Position numbers and translations under genes: made by a program. From positions 1-42,400 of the forward strand of contig PBMZ01000186.1 in the NCBI GenBank assembly GCA_002722955.1: a stretch of 42,400 bases of DNA. Direction: 5' to 3'. The notes below the pieces were generated by a model. That model saw nothing but the letters and a program-made list of their open reading frames with translations. It had not been told where the DNA came from and searched no databases. Positions within the stretch are counted from its first letter, which is position 1, and the number at the start of each line of letters is the position of its first letter. Shown piece by piece: positions 1 through 9,147 of this stretch. Source of the DNA: Planctomycetaceae bacterium (GTDB taxonomy: Bacteria > Planctomycetota > Planctomycetia > Planctomycetales > Planctomycetaceae).

Positions 1-1779
1 AACAGCCGCGTGATCTTTTCCGAATTGAGGGTCCACGGCCCAACCCGATTTCTTGTTGTTATCGATTACGTATTTCACCAACAGCGATGGCTTTTGCTCG
101 AACGTAGCCTTTGCATTTTGAAGCTTCACCGTGACAGGTTTGTTGCCACCGACAAGCGGCTCGGCAGTCACAATCAGATTCGTTAAGTCAAAGTTCCCGT
201 TGCCAGCGCGGCCAGGACCACTTCTGACAAAACTCGGATGCGCCAAGGCCTCGATGCGAAAACCTGTAATCCCCGTCGATTTCGTAACCGCCACAAACGT
301 GTATTTGTCGAACTGAGGATTCTTCTCGGTCGCCAAAATCGAGCCGTCCGGTTGCTTCGTCAAAGTCGCACCACCGTGTGATTTGAACTCGGTCAGATCC
401 AACACCTGCCAGCCCGAAGAAAGCTTGGCGATGTCCGCCGTCTTCTCCCACTCAGCAAATCGGCGCGGCAATTCCTCGGCTTCAAACTTCTTCAGTTTGG
501 CAGCGACCGGTGCGTGCTGCTTGTCGAACTCCGCCTTATTGCGTTTGTAAGCTGCGGGGTCGAGATCCAAGTCAATGTTGCTACGAACCGTCGTGGTGAA
601 AGTCGACAAGAACCGGTAGTAGTCCGCCTGTGGAATCGGATCAAACTTATGATCGTGGCAGCGAGCACACCCGATCGTCAGCCCCAACATGGCCGAACCC
701 GAGGTCGCGGCCATGTCGTCAAGTGCGTCGTATCGAGTCCGCTCGACTTCGTTCTTAGTGATCTGAGTTGGAAACACGCCGGCTCCCAAGAACCCCGTTG
801 CCATCAATGCCAGCGGATCATCGGGAGCAAATTCGTCGCCCGCCAATTGCCAACGCACGAATTGATCGTAGGGCATGTCGGCATTCAGTGCTTTAATGAC
901 AAAATCGCGGTAGTGAAATGCAAAGTCACGATTGTAGTCGTGCTCGAAGCCGCTGCTTTCGGCAAACCGAGCGACGTCCAACCAGTGCCGCGCCCAACGT
1001 TCGCCATAATGTTGACTTTCGAGCAATCTCGTCAGCAGTCGGTCGAAAGCGTCTGGCGATTTGTCGTTGACGAACTCAGTAATCTCCTCCGGAGTTGGCG
1101 GCAGCCCAATCAAGTCAAACGTCGCCCGTCGAATGTATCGACGCCGATCGATGCTGCCGTTCGGATTGATACCCTTGTCTTCAAGGCGCTTTAGCACAAA
1201 GCGGTCGATGTCATTGAGCGGCCACTTCGCATCTTTCACCTTCGGTGGCTGCGGACTTGCCAGCGGCTGAAAGGCCCACCACTGTCGGTCTTTCTCGTCG
1301 ACTTTTCGTGCAGTCCACGGCTTTGCAGTTGCCTTGGATGCGACCAACGGCTCGTCGTAAGGAGCACCGAGATCAATCCACGTCGAGATCGCAGTGATCT
1401 CTTTCTGAGTTAGCTGTTCTTCGTTATACGGCATGAAGGGTTGTTCGCGATGTTCGACCAAATCCATCAAGCGGCTACCCTTGGCCTTCCCCAGCGTAAA
1501 GGCAACCCCTTCCGCTCCGCCTTTGAGGAGATCTTTTCTGGTGGATAAATCAAACTCGGACTGAATGTCCCCGCCACCGTGACACTTCAGGCAGCGTTTC
1601 TTCAAGATCGCGCGGACTTGCTTCTTGAACAGTTCAAGTCCTTTGGCCATCTTCTGCGCGTGCTGCGGGTCGAGTTGGAAGGCCTTGATCTGCTTTTCGA
1701 CGTCAGATTTGTCGTCGGCTTGGGCAAGTGCCGGGCAAGTGATCGCGAACAACGCAACAATAGCGATTCGATGTTTCAT
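1..1779 (-). CDS. PSD1/DUF1549 planctomycete cytochrome C protein (partial)
   Basis: The reading frame is open from an ATG at 1777-1779 to the left edge, 593 codons, so the C-terminus is missing. The N-terminus looks like a signal peptide (MKHRIAIVALFAITCPALA). A heme-binding CLKCH motif lies at about residues 63-67, followed by a c-type cytochrome segment ending near WIDLGAPYDEP. The DUF1549 region follows (WPLNDIDRFVLKRLE, then FDLIGLPPTPEE), and a second CARCH motif lies at about 371-375. The family usually continues into DUF1553, which would lie outside the window. These proteins are abundant in planctomycetes and are thought to be exported redox proteins, but their reaction is not established. 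The gene is 75 bp downstream of the SDR gene on the same strand and may share its transcript. Confidence 0.9.
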   Translation of the reverse strand, partial: MKHRIAIVALFAITCPALAQADDKSDVEKQIKAFQLDPQHAQKMAKGLELFKKQVRAILKKRCLKCHGGGDIQSEFDLSTRKDLLKGGAEGVAFTLGKAKGSRLMDLVEHREQPFMPYNEEQLTQKEITAISTWIDLGAPYDEPLVASKATAKPWTARKVDEKDRQWWAFQPLASPQPPKVKDAKWPLNDIDRFVLKRLEDKGINPNGSIDRRRYIRRATFDLIGLPPTPEEITEFVNDKSPDAFDRLLTRLLESQHYGERWARHWLDVARFAESSGFEHDYNRDFAFHYRDFVIKALNADMPYDQFVRWQLAGDEFAPDDPLALMATGFLGAGVFPTQITKNEVERTRYDALDDMAATSGSAMLGLTIGCARCHDHKFDPIPQADYYRFLSTFTTTVRSNIDLDLDPAAYKRNKAEFDKQHAPVAAKLKKFEAEELPRRFAEWEKTADIAKLSSGWQVLDLTEFKSHGGATLTKQPDGSILATEKNPQFDKYTFVAVTKSTGITGFRIEALAHPSFVRSGPGRAGNGNFDLTNLIVTAEPLVGGNKPVTVKLQNAKATFEQKPSLLVKYVIDNNKKSGWAVDPQFGKDHAAV

Positions 1780-1854
1780 GGTTCGATCAATTCTCTATCG
1801 ATATCGTTTGAGCCACAGGCGACTCGCCATAGTAACCGGACGTTTCCATCCTAG

Positions 1855-2691
1855 TTACCACGCGGTCCAACCGCCGTCAACTAGCAGGTTCTGGCCTGTA
1901 ATGTAGCTCCCGGCATCGCTGGCTAAGAGAACAAGGGCTCCCTTCAATTCGCTTGGTACACCCATGCGTTTCATGGGGTTTTTCGTGCAAAGCCGCTCGA
2001 CCATTTCAGCTGGAGCCCTTTCGTTGGGGAAAGGCCCGGGACTGAGGCAGTTGACCCTCACATTGTCAGCTGCCCAGTAAGCGGACAAGTGACGTGTCAT
2101 GTGGACCAAACCACCTTTGAGCGTGTGGTAGTGCACGGGGCTGGCCGGACAAACGTCCTGGTAAGCGTCCGGGTAAGACGCCACGACTCCATACATCGAA
2201 CCGATGATGACAACCGTCCCGCCGACTCCGCGGTCGACGACGTGATCTCGAAGCCGACGGCCTAACAGGAAATAGCCGGTGGCGTTTTGTAGCTGTTGAT
2301 TGAAATGCTCCGCTTCCACATTCGTCAGGTCGTGGGAATCGCCCGCGTGTCCATTGTTGACCAAAATGTCAATCTGGCCTGCGGCAGCAACCGCGGCGTC
2401 GAAGCCTTCGTTTAATGAGGTCTCGTCGATTTGATTCAACACGACCGAATGATGTTGAGCCCCGCCTGGCGACGGCAATGATTCCGCGGTGGCTTGAGCT
2501 TTCTCGGCGTCGCGGCTGGCACAAACAACGCTGGCACCGGCTTCGGCCAACGCGCGAGCGAATGAACTGCCCAGGTATCCCGACGATCCCGTGACCAACG
2601 CGACACGTCCCGACAAATCAAACAACTGCTGAACAGTAGGTTCCTTGGACGATCGTGAAATGTTTAAGGCACTGACTTCGTTCACACTCAT
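1855..2691 (-). CDS. SDR family oxidoreductase
   Basis: This is a 278-residue classical short-chain dehydrogenase, predicted cytoplasmic. The cofactor motif TGSSGYLG is near residues 35-42, NNG of the central strand near 112-114, a catalytic serine in IIGSMYG, and the active-site YHTLK pair. The C-terminal GQNLLVDGGWTAW is typical of the family. Its start codon overlaps the stop of the upstream Gfo/Idh/MocA gene by four bases (ATGA), which indicates translational coupling. The pairing of an SDR with a Gfo/Idh dehydrogenase suggests sequential oxidation and reduction of a sugar or polyol, but the substrate cannot be read from the sequence. Confidence 0.9.
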   Translation of the reverse strand: MSVNEVSALNISRSSKEPTVQQLFDLSGRVALVTGSSGYLGSSFARALAEAGASVVCASRDAEKAQATAESLPSPGGAQHHSVVLNQIDETSLNEGFDAAVAAAGQIDILVNNGHAGDSHDLTNVEAEHFNQQLQNATGYFLLGRRLRDHVVDRGVGGTVVIIGSMYGVVASYPDAYQDVCPASPVHYHTLKGGLVHMTRHLSAYWAADNVRVNCLSPGPFPNERAPAEMVERLCTKNPMKRMGVPSELKGALVLLASDAGSYITGQNLLVDGGWTAW

Positions 2692-3674
2692 AACTCAATC
2701 CACTTCCGTTCGCGGACCGATTCTAGGGCCGCTAGGTTAACTTTCAGGGTTTGTTTGGCTTCTTCCAAAGGGCACGCGGGCGAGGCTTTGCCTTCAAGGC
2801 AATCTAAGAATGCGTCGGCTTGTCTTACAAAAAGATCATCGCGTTCCAATGTGAAGTCCGCTTCCACCGTCCAATCGCTATCGGGATCGACACAACTGAG
2901 CAAGCGGTTTGTGCCAGCTTCATAACGCAGCGTGCCTTTGTCGCAAACGACGGTGAGTGTTGTTTCGTTCTTTGCTTGATGCTGATTCAAGCTGAATGAT
3001 CCCAGCACATTGTCGTGCCGAGTCATCATGTGCACGGTATCCTCGACGTCAACGCCTTCCAAGACGCAATGTTCAGCGTCGGCCACCAATCGTGTGATCG
3101 GACCAACAAGCCACTCGGCCGCGTTCATCATGTGAGTGATCGCATCTTGAATGGCACCGCCGCCGGTTTCGTGTTTGGTGTAATAGATTTCGCGATAAGC
3201 CGGCCGATAAAACGGAAAGTGCTGTCCCGATGCCATCGCCAAGTTAACCGGCTTTCCGAAGCGACCACTTTGGATGGCCTCACGCATGGCGATCACTGAC
3301 GGGTGTGCTCGCGTGACGTAAGCGATCGAGACCTGCAACCCGCCGTCCTCGATCATTCGCTCCAATTCATCAACGCCGTCAAATGATGTACTGAGCGGCT
3401 TTTCGATCAACAGGTGGCAGCCCTTGTTGGCCAATGCCTGTGCCATCGAAATGTGCAAGTGAGCTGGCGTGCAGATCACGGCGGCGTCGAAGTCTTGTTC
3501 GAGGGCATCCTCAAAGGTGGCGAAAGTTTGCGGCAACGAATACGTCGAACCGACTCGCTGCCGAACCTCGTCATTGATTTCATACAACGAGACCAGTGCG
3601 CGACCCGTGTGTCCAAAACAACGCACATGACGTTCGCCGATAGAACCGCCGCCGATGACAAGAATTTTCCGCAT
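2688..3674 (-). CDS. Gfo/Idh/MocA family oxidoreductase
   Basis: This is a 328-residue NAD(P)-dependent sugar dehydrogenase-like protein. The Rossmann motif GGGSIGERH is at about residues 8-16 and the family signature EKPLS is near 92-96. The ordinary substrate-domain segment GGGAIQDAITHMMNAAEW follows. There is no signal peptide, so it should be cytoplasmic, unlike the two exported members of this family at 31636 and 33308. It is the first gene of a minus-strand run with the SDR that overlaps its stop codon. The start has no rival ATG nearby. The family is sure, while the substrate is unknown. Confidence 0.9.
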   Translation of the reverse strand: MRKILVIGGGSIGERHVRCFGHTGRALVSLYEINDEVRQRVGSTYSLPQTFATFEDALEQDFDAAVICTPAHLHISMAQALANKGCHLLIEKPLSTSFDGVDELERMIEDGGLQVSIAYVTRAHPSVIAMREAIQSGRFGKPVNLAMASGQHFPFYRPAYREIYYTKHETGGGAIQDAITHMMNAAEWLVGPITRLVADAEHCVLEGVDVEDTVHMMTRHDNVLGSFSLNQHQAKNETTLTVVCDKGTLRYEAGTNRLLSCVDPDSDWTVEADFTLERDDLFVRQADAFLDCLEGKASPACPLEEAKQTLKVNLAALESVRERKWIEL

Positions 3675-3863
3675 AAGAACTCCGAGTATGAAGATGCAAC
3701 TTGCAACTGTACTCGGTGGAGCTCACAGGTTAAAGCTTGGCGTCGAAGTGAATGCCCTGGGCCATGTCTTGGCTGTGCCTGTCCTCTCATTAGATCGATA
3801 GATACGATAATTGCTCGAACAACCGCTAATCGGTGACGTCATCTTTTCTCGCCAAGGTGTCCT

Positions 3864-4814
3864 ATGAAAACGTTGTTTGCTTTTCTTTCGTGTTTGCTTG
3901 CCACGCTGACGGCTTCAACTGCTGCAGCCGAACAAACAGCGTATTACCCGAAACTTGGGGTCGTTCGAACGACAGAAACATACCGCAAGGTCGGTGACGT
4001 CGAGTTGAATGCTCACGTGTTTCAGATTGCTTTACCCGGGCACGCATCGACTCCAATCGGTCGAACGGCGATCGTGTTCTTCTTTGGCGGTGGTTGGAAG
4101 AGTGGCAAGACGACTCAGTTTCAACCGCATGCTCAATACTTTGCCACTCGAAATGCGGTCGCAATTACGCCCGAATACCGGATTCGTAACAAACACCAAT
4201 CGACGGCCATTCAAAGCGTCGAGGATGCCAAAGCCGCCATCCGATGGGTACGGCAAAATGCCAAGCGTCTGGGTGTTGACCCCAACAAAATCGTCGCGGG
4301 CGGCGGCTCGGCGGGCGGTCACTTGGCGGCAGCCGTGGCGACGTTGCCCGACGATGACGAAACTAGGAAAAGGTCGGAGCTGAGATGTGTGCCCAATGCG
4401 TTGTTGCTGTTCAACCCAGCACTTGACCTGAGGCCTAGTGCTTTCAAGATCACGAAGGACTCGGAACGCTACCAAGACATTCTTTCGCGATTAGGAACAA
4501 CTCCGGAGAAAATCTCGCCTGTGCTGCACATCACGAAGAAGGCTCCGCCGACCATTATCTTTCACGGAACCGATGATCCAACTGTGCCGTTCTCGCAAGC
4601 AACAAACTTCGCCAAGGCCTGGTCCAAGCACGGAGTTTGTCAGGTTGAAGGCTACGAAGGACAAGCTCACGGATTCTTTAACCTGAGCCGCAAGAATAAA
4701 TACTTTCGGCTAACCGTCGAAGCCGCTGATCGTTTTCTGGTAAAGCACAAATTCTTGAACGGCTCGCCAACAATCAAGGACAAGGAAACCGCGATTCGAG
4801 CATCACAACGATAG
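3864..4814 (+). CDS. exported alpha/beta hydrolase (esterase/BD-FAE-like)
   Basis: The 316-residue protein begins with a clear signal peptide ending near TASTAAAEQ, so it is probably secreted or periplasmic. FFFGGGWKSG is in the position of the HGGGW oxyanion loop, with the usual His replaced by Phe. The nucleophile motif GGGSAGGH is near residues 147-154. The acid is likely Asp in FHGTDDPTVP and the base His in GQAHGFFN. This order matches the lipase/acetyl-esterase (BD-FAE) group common in planctomycetes, often acting on acylated polysaccharides. The exact substrate is not shown. It is divergent from the Gfo/Idh gene and convergent with the DUF1579-like gene, 37 bp away. Confidence 0.88.
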   Translation: MKTLFAFLSCLLATLTASTAAAEQTAYYPKLGVVRTTETYRKVGDVELNAHVFQIALPGHASTPIGRTAIVFFFGGGWKSGKTTQFQPHAQYFATRNAVAITPEYRIRNKHQSTAIQSVEDAKAAIRWVRQNAKRLGVDPNKIVAGGGSAGGHLAAAVATLPDDDETRKRSELRCVPNALLLFNPALDLRPSAFKITKDSERYQDILSRLGTTPEKISPVLHITKKAPPTIIFHGTDDPTVPFSQATNFAKAWSKHGVCQVEGYEGQAHGFFNLSRKNKYFRLTVEAADRFLVKHKFLNGSPTIKDKETAIRASQR

Positions 4815-4851
4815 ACGTCGATACTCGGTGCTATTCTTCGTTCGGCGTAAC

Positions 4852-5400
4852 CTATTTCGCTTTGGCTTTCTTCAGATTCATTTCGAAGAACGGCTTCCAG
4901 TCCTCGCCTTCTTTGGCTGCTTCGCCGATCTCGTGCCACTTGCCATCAGAGATTTTGGTGGTGTAACGCATTTTTCCCAGCGGTGTTTTCGGAATCTCCC
5001 AGCGTAGAGTTTTCTCGTCCACCAGTTTCGCCGTGAAGCTATCGGACCGACCGTTGGACAAGTGCGATTCAAACTTATAGTGCTTGGCTTTGGTGTCGTA
5101 AGTAATCCAGCCCAAGGCATCGTGAACAACGCGTTCCTTGCCATTGGGCAACGTCATCTTGTGAATGCCTTCGATCATGATGGCTAAGCCGCCGATCTTT
5201 TTCTGCACAAGCTCGGTGCCCTTGAAAGGCGACTTTTGAGGGCTGAATTGAACGTATCCATCGCCTTCCCACGATCCCACCAAGAACTCGAGCTTCTTCA
5301 TGGCTTCCGATTTTTCTGGATAGTCACGCGTGTTTCGTTGAGCCATCGCAGGGCTGGAGAGGATCAAAAGGGCCATACCAACAAAAAGCGTTCTTAACAT
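4852..5400 (-). CDS. exported DUF1579-like protein
   Basis: The 182-residue protein has a signal peptide (MLRTLFVGMALLILSSPAMA) and a single domain starting LEFLVGSWEGDG. That opening, together with alternating short strands such as GWITYDTKAKHYKFESH, resembles the DUF1579/lipocalin-like beta-barrel group. Members may bind a small hydrophobic ligand, but no function is established and no catalytic residues are evident. The start at 5400 is favoured by the signal peptide. It runs toward the hydrolase gene and is the last in a minus-strand series with the phosphatase and ankyrin genes, separated from the former by 196 bp. Confidence 0.8.
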   Translation of the reverse strand: MLRTLFVGMALLILSSPAMAQRNTRDYPEKSEAMKKLEFLVGSWEGDGYVQFSPQKSPFKGTELVQKKIGGLAIMIEGIHKMTLPNGKERVVHDALGWITYDTKAKHYKFESHLSNGRSDSFTAKLVDEKTLRWEIPKTPLGKMRYTTKISDGKWHEIGEAAKEGEDWKPFFEMNLKKAKAK

Positions 5401-5596
5401 TGGTGCTCCGATCGATGTTGTAAGTCTTTGGTTGCCGATTCTTCGACTCTTGTCAGTCTACAGCTGGATTCATCCAATCGCTACAAGTTTAGTGTCGGCG
5501 ATGTTTCTGACCAATGGTTACGTGTTGTCTTCCATCAGGTTTGTCGTGACGGCGCCAAGCATGAATAGGAACAACCACTAACCGGGTGATAATCGG

Positions 5597-5941
5597 TTAC
5601 TCAGTTTCCACATCACGAAAGTGCCATCCAATTCGATCCTGTAGCAGTTCGACCAGTTCTGGGTCCATGAATTGATAATCGTCTGGAATGTCTAACACGT
5701 GCAGCGGTGTGCAGCCGAGTGCCTCACGGTACTGGCCTGTAATTCGTGCTCGGTGTTTCGTCTCCATCACGAACACAATGTCGGCCCAGATCAGATCATC
5801 GTTAATGAGTTGTCGTGCCGAACGAGGACTCAAACCGCGAGAACGAACAGACAGACGCGGATCGTCTCGAAATACACGCTCGGCAGTTGGGCTCCGCCAT
5901 TGATTCCGAGAACAAACAAATAAGGTGTTAATTCGAGGCAT
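5597..5941 (-). CDS. low-molecular-weight protein tyrosine phosphatase family protein
   Basis: This small (114-residue) cytoplasmic protein has the phosphatase loop C-X5-R-S near the N-terminus (VCSRNQWRSPTAE), matching the LMW-PTP pattern. A later IPDDYQFMDPE segment contains candidate general-acid aspartates, as in the family DP motif. At 114 residues it is shorter than standard LMW-PTPs (about 150). It belongs to a compact branch often annotated as a protein tyrosine phosphatase. The role is probably phosphate removal from tyrosine or arginine residues, but no partner kinase is in view. It lies 61 bp downstream of the ankyrin gene on the same strand. Confidence 0.85.
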   Translation of the reverse strand: MPRINTLFVCSRNQWRSPTAERVFRDDPRLSVRSRGLSPRSARQLINDDLIWADIVFVMETKHRARITGQYREALGCTPLHVLDIPDDYQFMDPELVELLQDRIGWHFRDVETE

Positions 5942-6002
5942 CGGTGAATGTAGCTTTCACGTTGCTCATTATCGGACGACGTCTTTACGAAATCCAAGAT
6001 GG

Positions 6003-6461
6003 CTATTTGCCGCTCATCGTTAGAAGATCCAAAACATCAGAATCGTATTTAGGCTTGGCGTAATCAAGCGCCGTTTGACGAGAGTCGTCCGCAATCAATG
6101 GGTCCGCACCATGTGACAGGTAGAGCTTTACGCGAGCAATAGCCTCACGTTTGCGAAACATGGCTTTGAAAAACCAGATCAGCGGAGTGCACCCGTTGTC
6201 GTCGGATGCGTTGGGATCAGCCCCAGCTTTAAGCAGACGTTCGGCGGATTTCTTCGTTCCCGCGTACATCAGCGGCGTCAGGCCACCCTCGACCTTGACG
6301 TTGGGATCGATGCCGGACGCGAGTAAACGGTCAATTTCATCCAGCAATGTCCAGCGAGTAGCTTCGGCAAGTGCAACACCAGCGCCACGCTTAGATTCGA
6401 GTTCTCGTACAAGCATTGTTAGTGCCGCTTGATTATGTTCTTTCATGTCCTTCTGCGTCAA
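6003..6461 (-). CDS. ankyrin repeat protein
   Basis: The 152-residue protein carries about three ankyrin repeats. Visible repeat cores are GGLTPLMYAG, then LLKAGADPNASDDNGCTPL, then YLSHGADPLIADDSRQTALDYA. An N-terminal helix rich in charged residues precedes them. There is no signal peptide or membrane segment, so it should be a cytoplasmic protein-binding scaffold. Ankyrin repeats do not indicate a specific partner. The gene is the first of a minus-strand series and is divergent from the SUMF1/PQQ gene. Confidence 0.85.
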   Translation of the reverse strand: MTQKDMKEHNQAALTMLVRELESKRGAGVALAEATRWTLLDEIDRLLASGIDPNVKVEGGLTPLMYAGTKKSAERLLKAGADPNASDDNGCTPLIWFFKAMFRKREAIARVKLYLSHGADPLIADDSRQTALDYAKPKYDSDVLDLLTMSGK

Positions 6462-6769
6462 ATTGGCAGGCCATCATCACGCAACGCGTGAGTTTTCGGA
6501 CGACTTAGCCTCGAAGAGGCGACATATAATAGCACCGACCATCAGATTGGGGAAAAGAAGGAAGTTTTTTCGGGTCCGAAGCTGCGAAACTCGCAATATC
6601 AAAACTAACGGGTTCCTATGAATAAGGCGAAATGACCACCCGAAGGCAAACACCAAAGTCCTTGAACGGACCCACCAGTGCCCCTGCAATCGAGCCTTGC
6701 ACTTTCGCCAATTGTTGGGATCATCAAACCGTTGCTCGATTCAATGTGACTTAGGTCGAGGGTGAATGA
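6462..6769. other. divergent intergenic region with possible promoter
   Basis: This 308 bp gap separates the divergent ankyrin and SUMF1/PQQ genes. It holds a short hairpin GCCTC-GAA-GAGGC near 6508-6520, followed directly by TATAAT at about 6525-6530, a good match to a -10 element. No clear -35 element or ORF with recognisable content was seen. Promoters for both flanking genes should lie here. Confidence 0.35.
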
Positions 6770-8908
6770 ATGAAGTGCGGAATTCTGCTTTCCGTTTTTC
6801 TGCTGAGTGCATCGTGTCTTGGGGCCGATGATTCGCAAGTCGAGATCTCGAATTTCATCGGGCTCAAGCTGCGGCGGATTCCTGCCGGCGAGTTCCAGAT
6901 GGGTTCAGCGGCTACGGATGCCGGAGCTCGACCCGATGAGCAACCACGCCATTTGGTGCGAATTAGCAAACCGTTTTACATCGGTATGTACGAGGTCACG
7001 CAGGGTGAGTTCCAAGCCGTCATGGGTTTCAATCGCAGCTTCTACTCGAACAAAGGGCCGATCAAGGCAAAACTGAGCGAATTCGACACGTCGCGATTTC
7101 CGGTGGACGGGGTTACTTGGTATCAGTCCGTTGAGTTCTGTCGCAAGTTGTCATCACTCGAGTCCGAAAAAGCTGCTGGGCGAGTCTACCGATTGCCGAC
7201 GGAAGCTGAATGGGAATACGTATGCCGCGCGGGCACGACAACGATCTTTGCTTACGGAGACTCCTTGTCGTCGCAACAAGCCAACTTCAACGGCAAGTTC
7301 CCTTTCGCCGCAAAGACCAACGTCTTCTTAAATCGGACAACGACTGTTGGATCGTTCAAGCCAAATGCTTTCGGGATCTACGATATGCATGGCAACTTGA
7401 ACGAATGGTGCATGGACCGTTTCGATCGCGACTATTACAAGACGTCAACAACCACCGACCCCAAAGGACCCAGCAAAGGAACATCTCGCGTTATTCGCGG
7501 TGGAGACTGGTACAGTGATGGTCGCGATTGCCGAAGCGCGTTTCGCTACGCAGACATCCCTGATGGCAAGTTCTATGCGATGGGGTTTCGCGTGGTCTGT
7601 GAATTGACGGCCGACGGCGCGAGGCTTGACCCCGTCATCGCCGCATCAGGCCGCGTTGCCGACAAGAGTACTCGGAACAGCACTGCAACTTTGAAAGGAA
7701 TCGCGTCACCAACCTCGGCCGAGGATTGGCCGCGATGGCGAGGACCTCGAGCTGATGGTTCTTGGCAAGCCCCTCGTCTGCCTGCACGCTGGCCCAGCAA
7801 AGGGCTTCAGCAAGTTTGGCGTCAAGAAATCGGCGGTGGCTACGGAGGCATCGCCGTCCGTAACGCTCGCGTCTACGTCATGGACCGGCTGAAGTCGCCC
7901 AAGGATACTGAACGCGTGCTGTGCTTCGACGCCACAACCGGCGACCACCTTTGGACTCACACGGACGAAGTCGATTACGGCGGCATCAGCTACGACAACG
8001 GCCCTCGCTCGACGCCCAATGTCTTCGGTCGTCACGTCTACACACTCGGTGCAACCGGCAGACTGAATTGCTTGAACGCATCCAATGGCGAGGTCGTCTG
8101 GACAAAGGATCTAACGCTTGAACAAAAGGCCAAGATCCCGATTTGGGGGTTGAGCGGCTCGCCGGTGGTCTTTGAAGATTTGTTGATCGTACACGCCGGC
8201 GCGGAGAGGAATGGTTGCTACATCGCCTTCGAGTTAAACACGGGAGTCGAACGTTGGCGAAGTTTGCCGGATGCCGCAGGCTATGCAACACCGATGTTGG
8301 TGGAACATGGTGGCCGAGAACAATTGATTGCCTGGACGCCAGCGGGTATACGCGGACTTGAGCCGAGAACAGGTAAGCAGTTGTGGGAGTTTCCGTTCGA
8401 AGTCAACTATGGAACATCCATTGCCGATCCCATCTTTCACGAATCGACGGTTCTCGTTTCCAGCTATTACGAGGGAGCGCGGGCGATCAAGCTAGACGCT
8501 AGCGGCTCGTCGGCCAAGCTGGCTTGGATGGACCGCCGCAATCTGCGCGGCTTGATGTCTCAACCACTTTACCGAGACGGATATGCATGGTTGATCGACA
8601 AGCGGCATGGGCTGACATGTTTCAATTTCAAGACTGGCGAGAAGCTGTGGGATGACGATAACCGCATGACTCCAAAAGGCCGCAATCCACAAGCTTCATT
8701 GGTTTGGATCGGCGAAGAGAACCGGGCACTCGCTCTAAACTCGGACGGCGAACTAATCCTGCTTCGACTGAATCCAAAAGAATATCACGAGGACTCGCGA
8801 GCCAAAATTGTCGGTCGCACTTGGGCACACCCAGCATACGCGGGCAATTGTGTTTACGCCCGCAGCGACACGGAAATCGTTTGTGTTCTCTTGCCAACTA
8901 TTAAATGA
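6770..8908 (+). CDS. SUMF1 (FGE-like) domain fused to PQQ-repeat beta-propeller
   Basis: The 712-residue protein has a signal peptide (MKCGILLSVFLLSASCLGA). Residues about 25-285 form a SUMF1 domain: IPAGEFQMGSA, RLPTEAEWEYVCRAG, GNLNEWC, and RVIRGGDWYSDGRDC. True formylglycine-generating enzymes use two cysteines in this last segment. Only one is present here, with Ser-Asp where the first would be, so classical sulfatase activation is unlikely. After a linker, DWPRWRGPRADG opens a PQQ-like (PQQ_2) propeller that fills residues about 325-712. The combination suggests a secreted binding or scaffold protein rather than an enzyme. The ATG at 6770 is chosen because it gives the signal peptide directly. 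An overlapping ATG at 6766 is out of frame. Confidence 0.9.
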   Translation: MKCGILLSVFLLSASCLGADDSQVEISNFIGLKLRRIPAGEFQMGSAATDAGARPDEQPRHLVRISKPFYIGMYEVTQGEFQAVMGFNRSFYSNKGPIKAKLSEFDTSRFPVDGVTWYQSVEFCRKLSSLESEKAAGRVYRLPTEAEWEYVCRAGTTTIFAYGDSLSSQQANFNGKFPFAAKTNVFLNRTTTVGSFKPNAFGIYDMHGNLNEWCMDRFDRDYYKTSTTTDPKGPSKGTSRVIRGGDWYSDGRDCRSAFRYADIPDGKFYAMGFRVVCELTADGARLDPVIAASGRVADKSTRNSTATLKGIASPTSAEDWPRWRGPRADGSWQAPRLPARWPSKGLQQVWRQEIGGGYGGIAVRNARVYVMDRLKSPKDTERVLCFDATTGDHLWTHTDEVDYGGISYDNGPRSTPNVFGRHVYTLGATGRLNCLNASNGEVVWTKDLTLEQKAKIPIWGLSGSPVVFEDLLIVHAGAERNGCYIAFELNTGVERWRSLPDAAGYATPMLVEHGGREQLIAWTPAGIRGLEPRTGKQLWEFPFEVNYGTSIADPIFHESTVLVSSYYEGARAIKLDASGSSAKLAWMDRRNLRGLMSQPLYRDGYAWLIDKRHGLTCFNFKTGEKLWDDDNRMTPKGRNPQASLVWIGEENRALALNSDGELILLRLNPKEYHEDSRAKIVGRTWAHPAYAGNCVYARSDTEIVCVLLPTIK

Positions 8909-8963
8909 CGGCATCGTAGTGGGGCAAGTTTGTAACCTGGGGAAGCGTGTTACAGTTAGTCCA

Positions 8964-9062
8964 TGCCAGTGGATCCGCACGGGGACCACTGGCTGTGCCA
9001 GTGTTCGTCAACGTGCCTAAATTAGGTTTACAAAGCTCACACAAGCACTGGCAAAGCCAATA
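8964..9062. repeat. palindromic TGGC-type intergenic repeat, copy 1
   Basis: Several CACTGGC / GCCAGTG half-palindromes occur here, including CCACTGGCTGTGCCAGTG and GCACTGGCAAAGCCA. The core from TGCCAGTGTTCGTCAAC through CTACAAAGCTCAC-like sequence is repeated with changes near 10661-10742. The 239 bp between the SUMF1/PQQ gene and the ORF6N gene contains nothing else that I recognise. Confidence 0.7.
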
Positions 9063-9147
9063 GTTCCACGCAGCCGACGATACAAACCGTGCAGGTTGCA
9101 GCTGTGTTTTTGCTTGCTGTACATTCATGATACGGTAAGCTAACCGA

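Noticed and set aside
514..1194. 226-codon plus-strand open frame
   Set aside because: It runs opposite to the PSD1/DUF1549 protein, whose frame is continuous and has clear domains. The plus frame has no domain and is a shadow.
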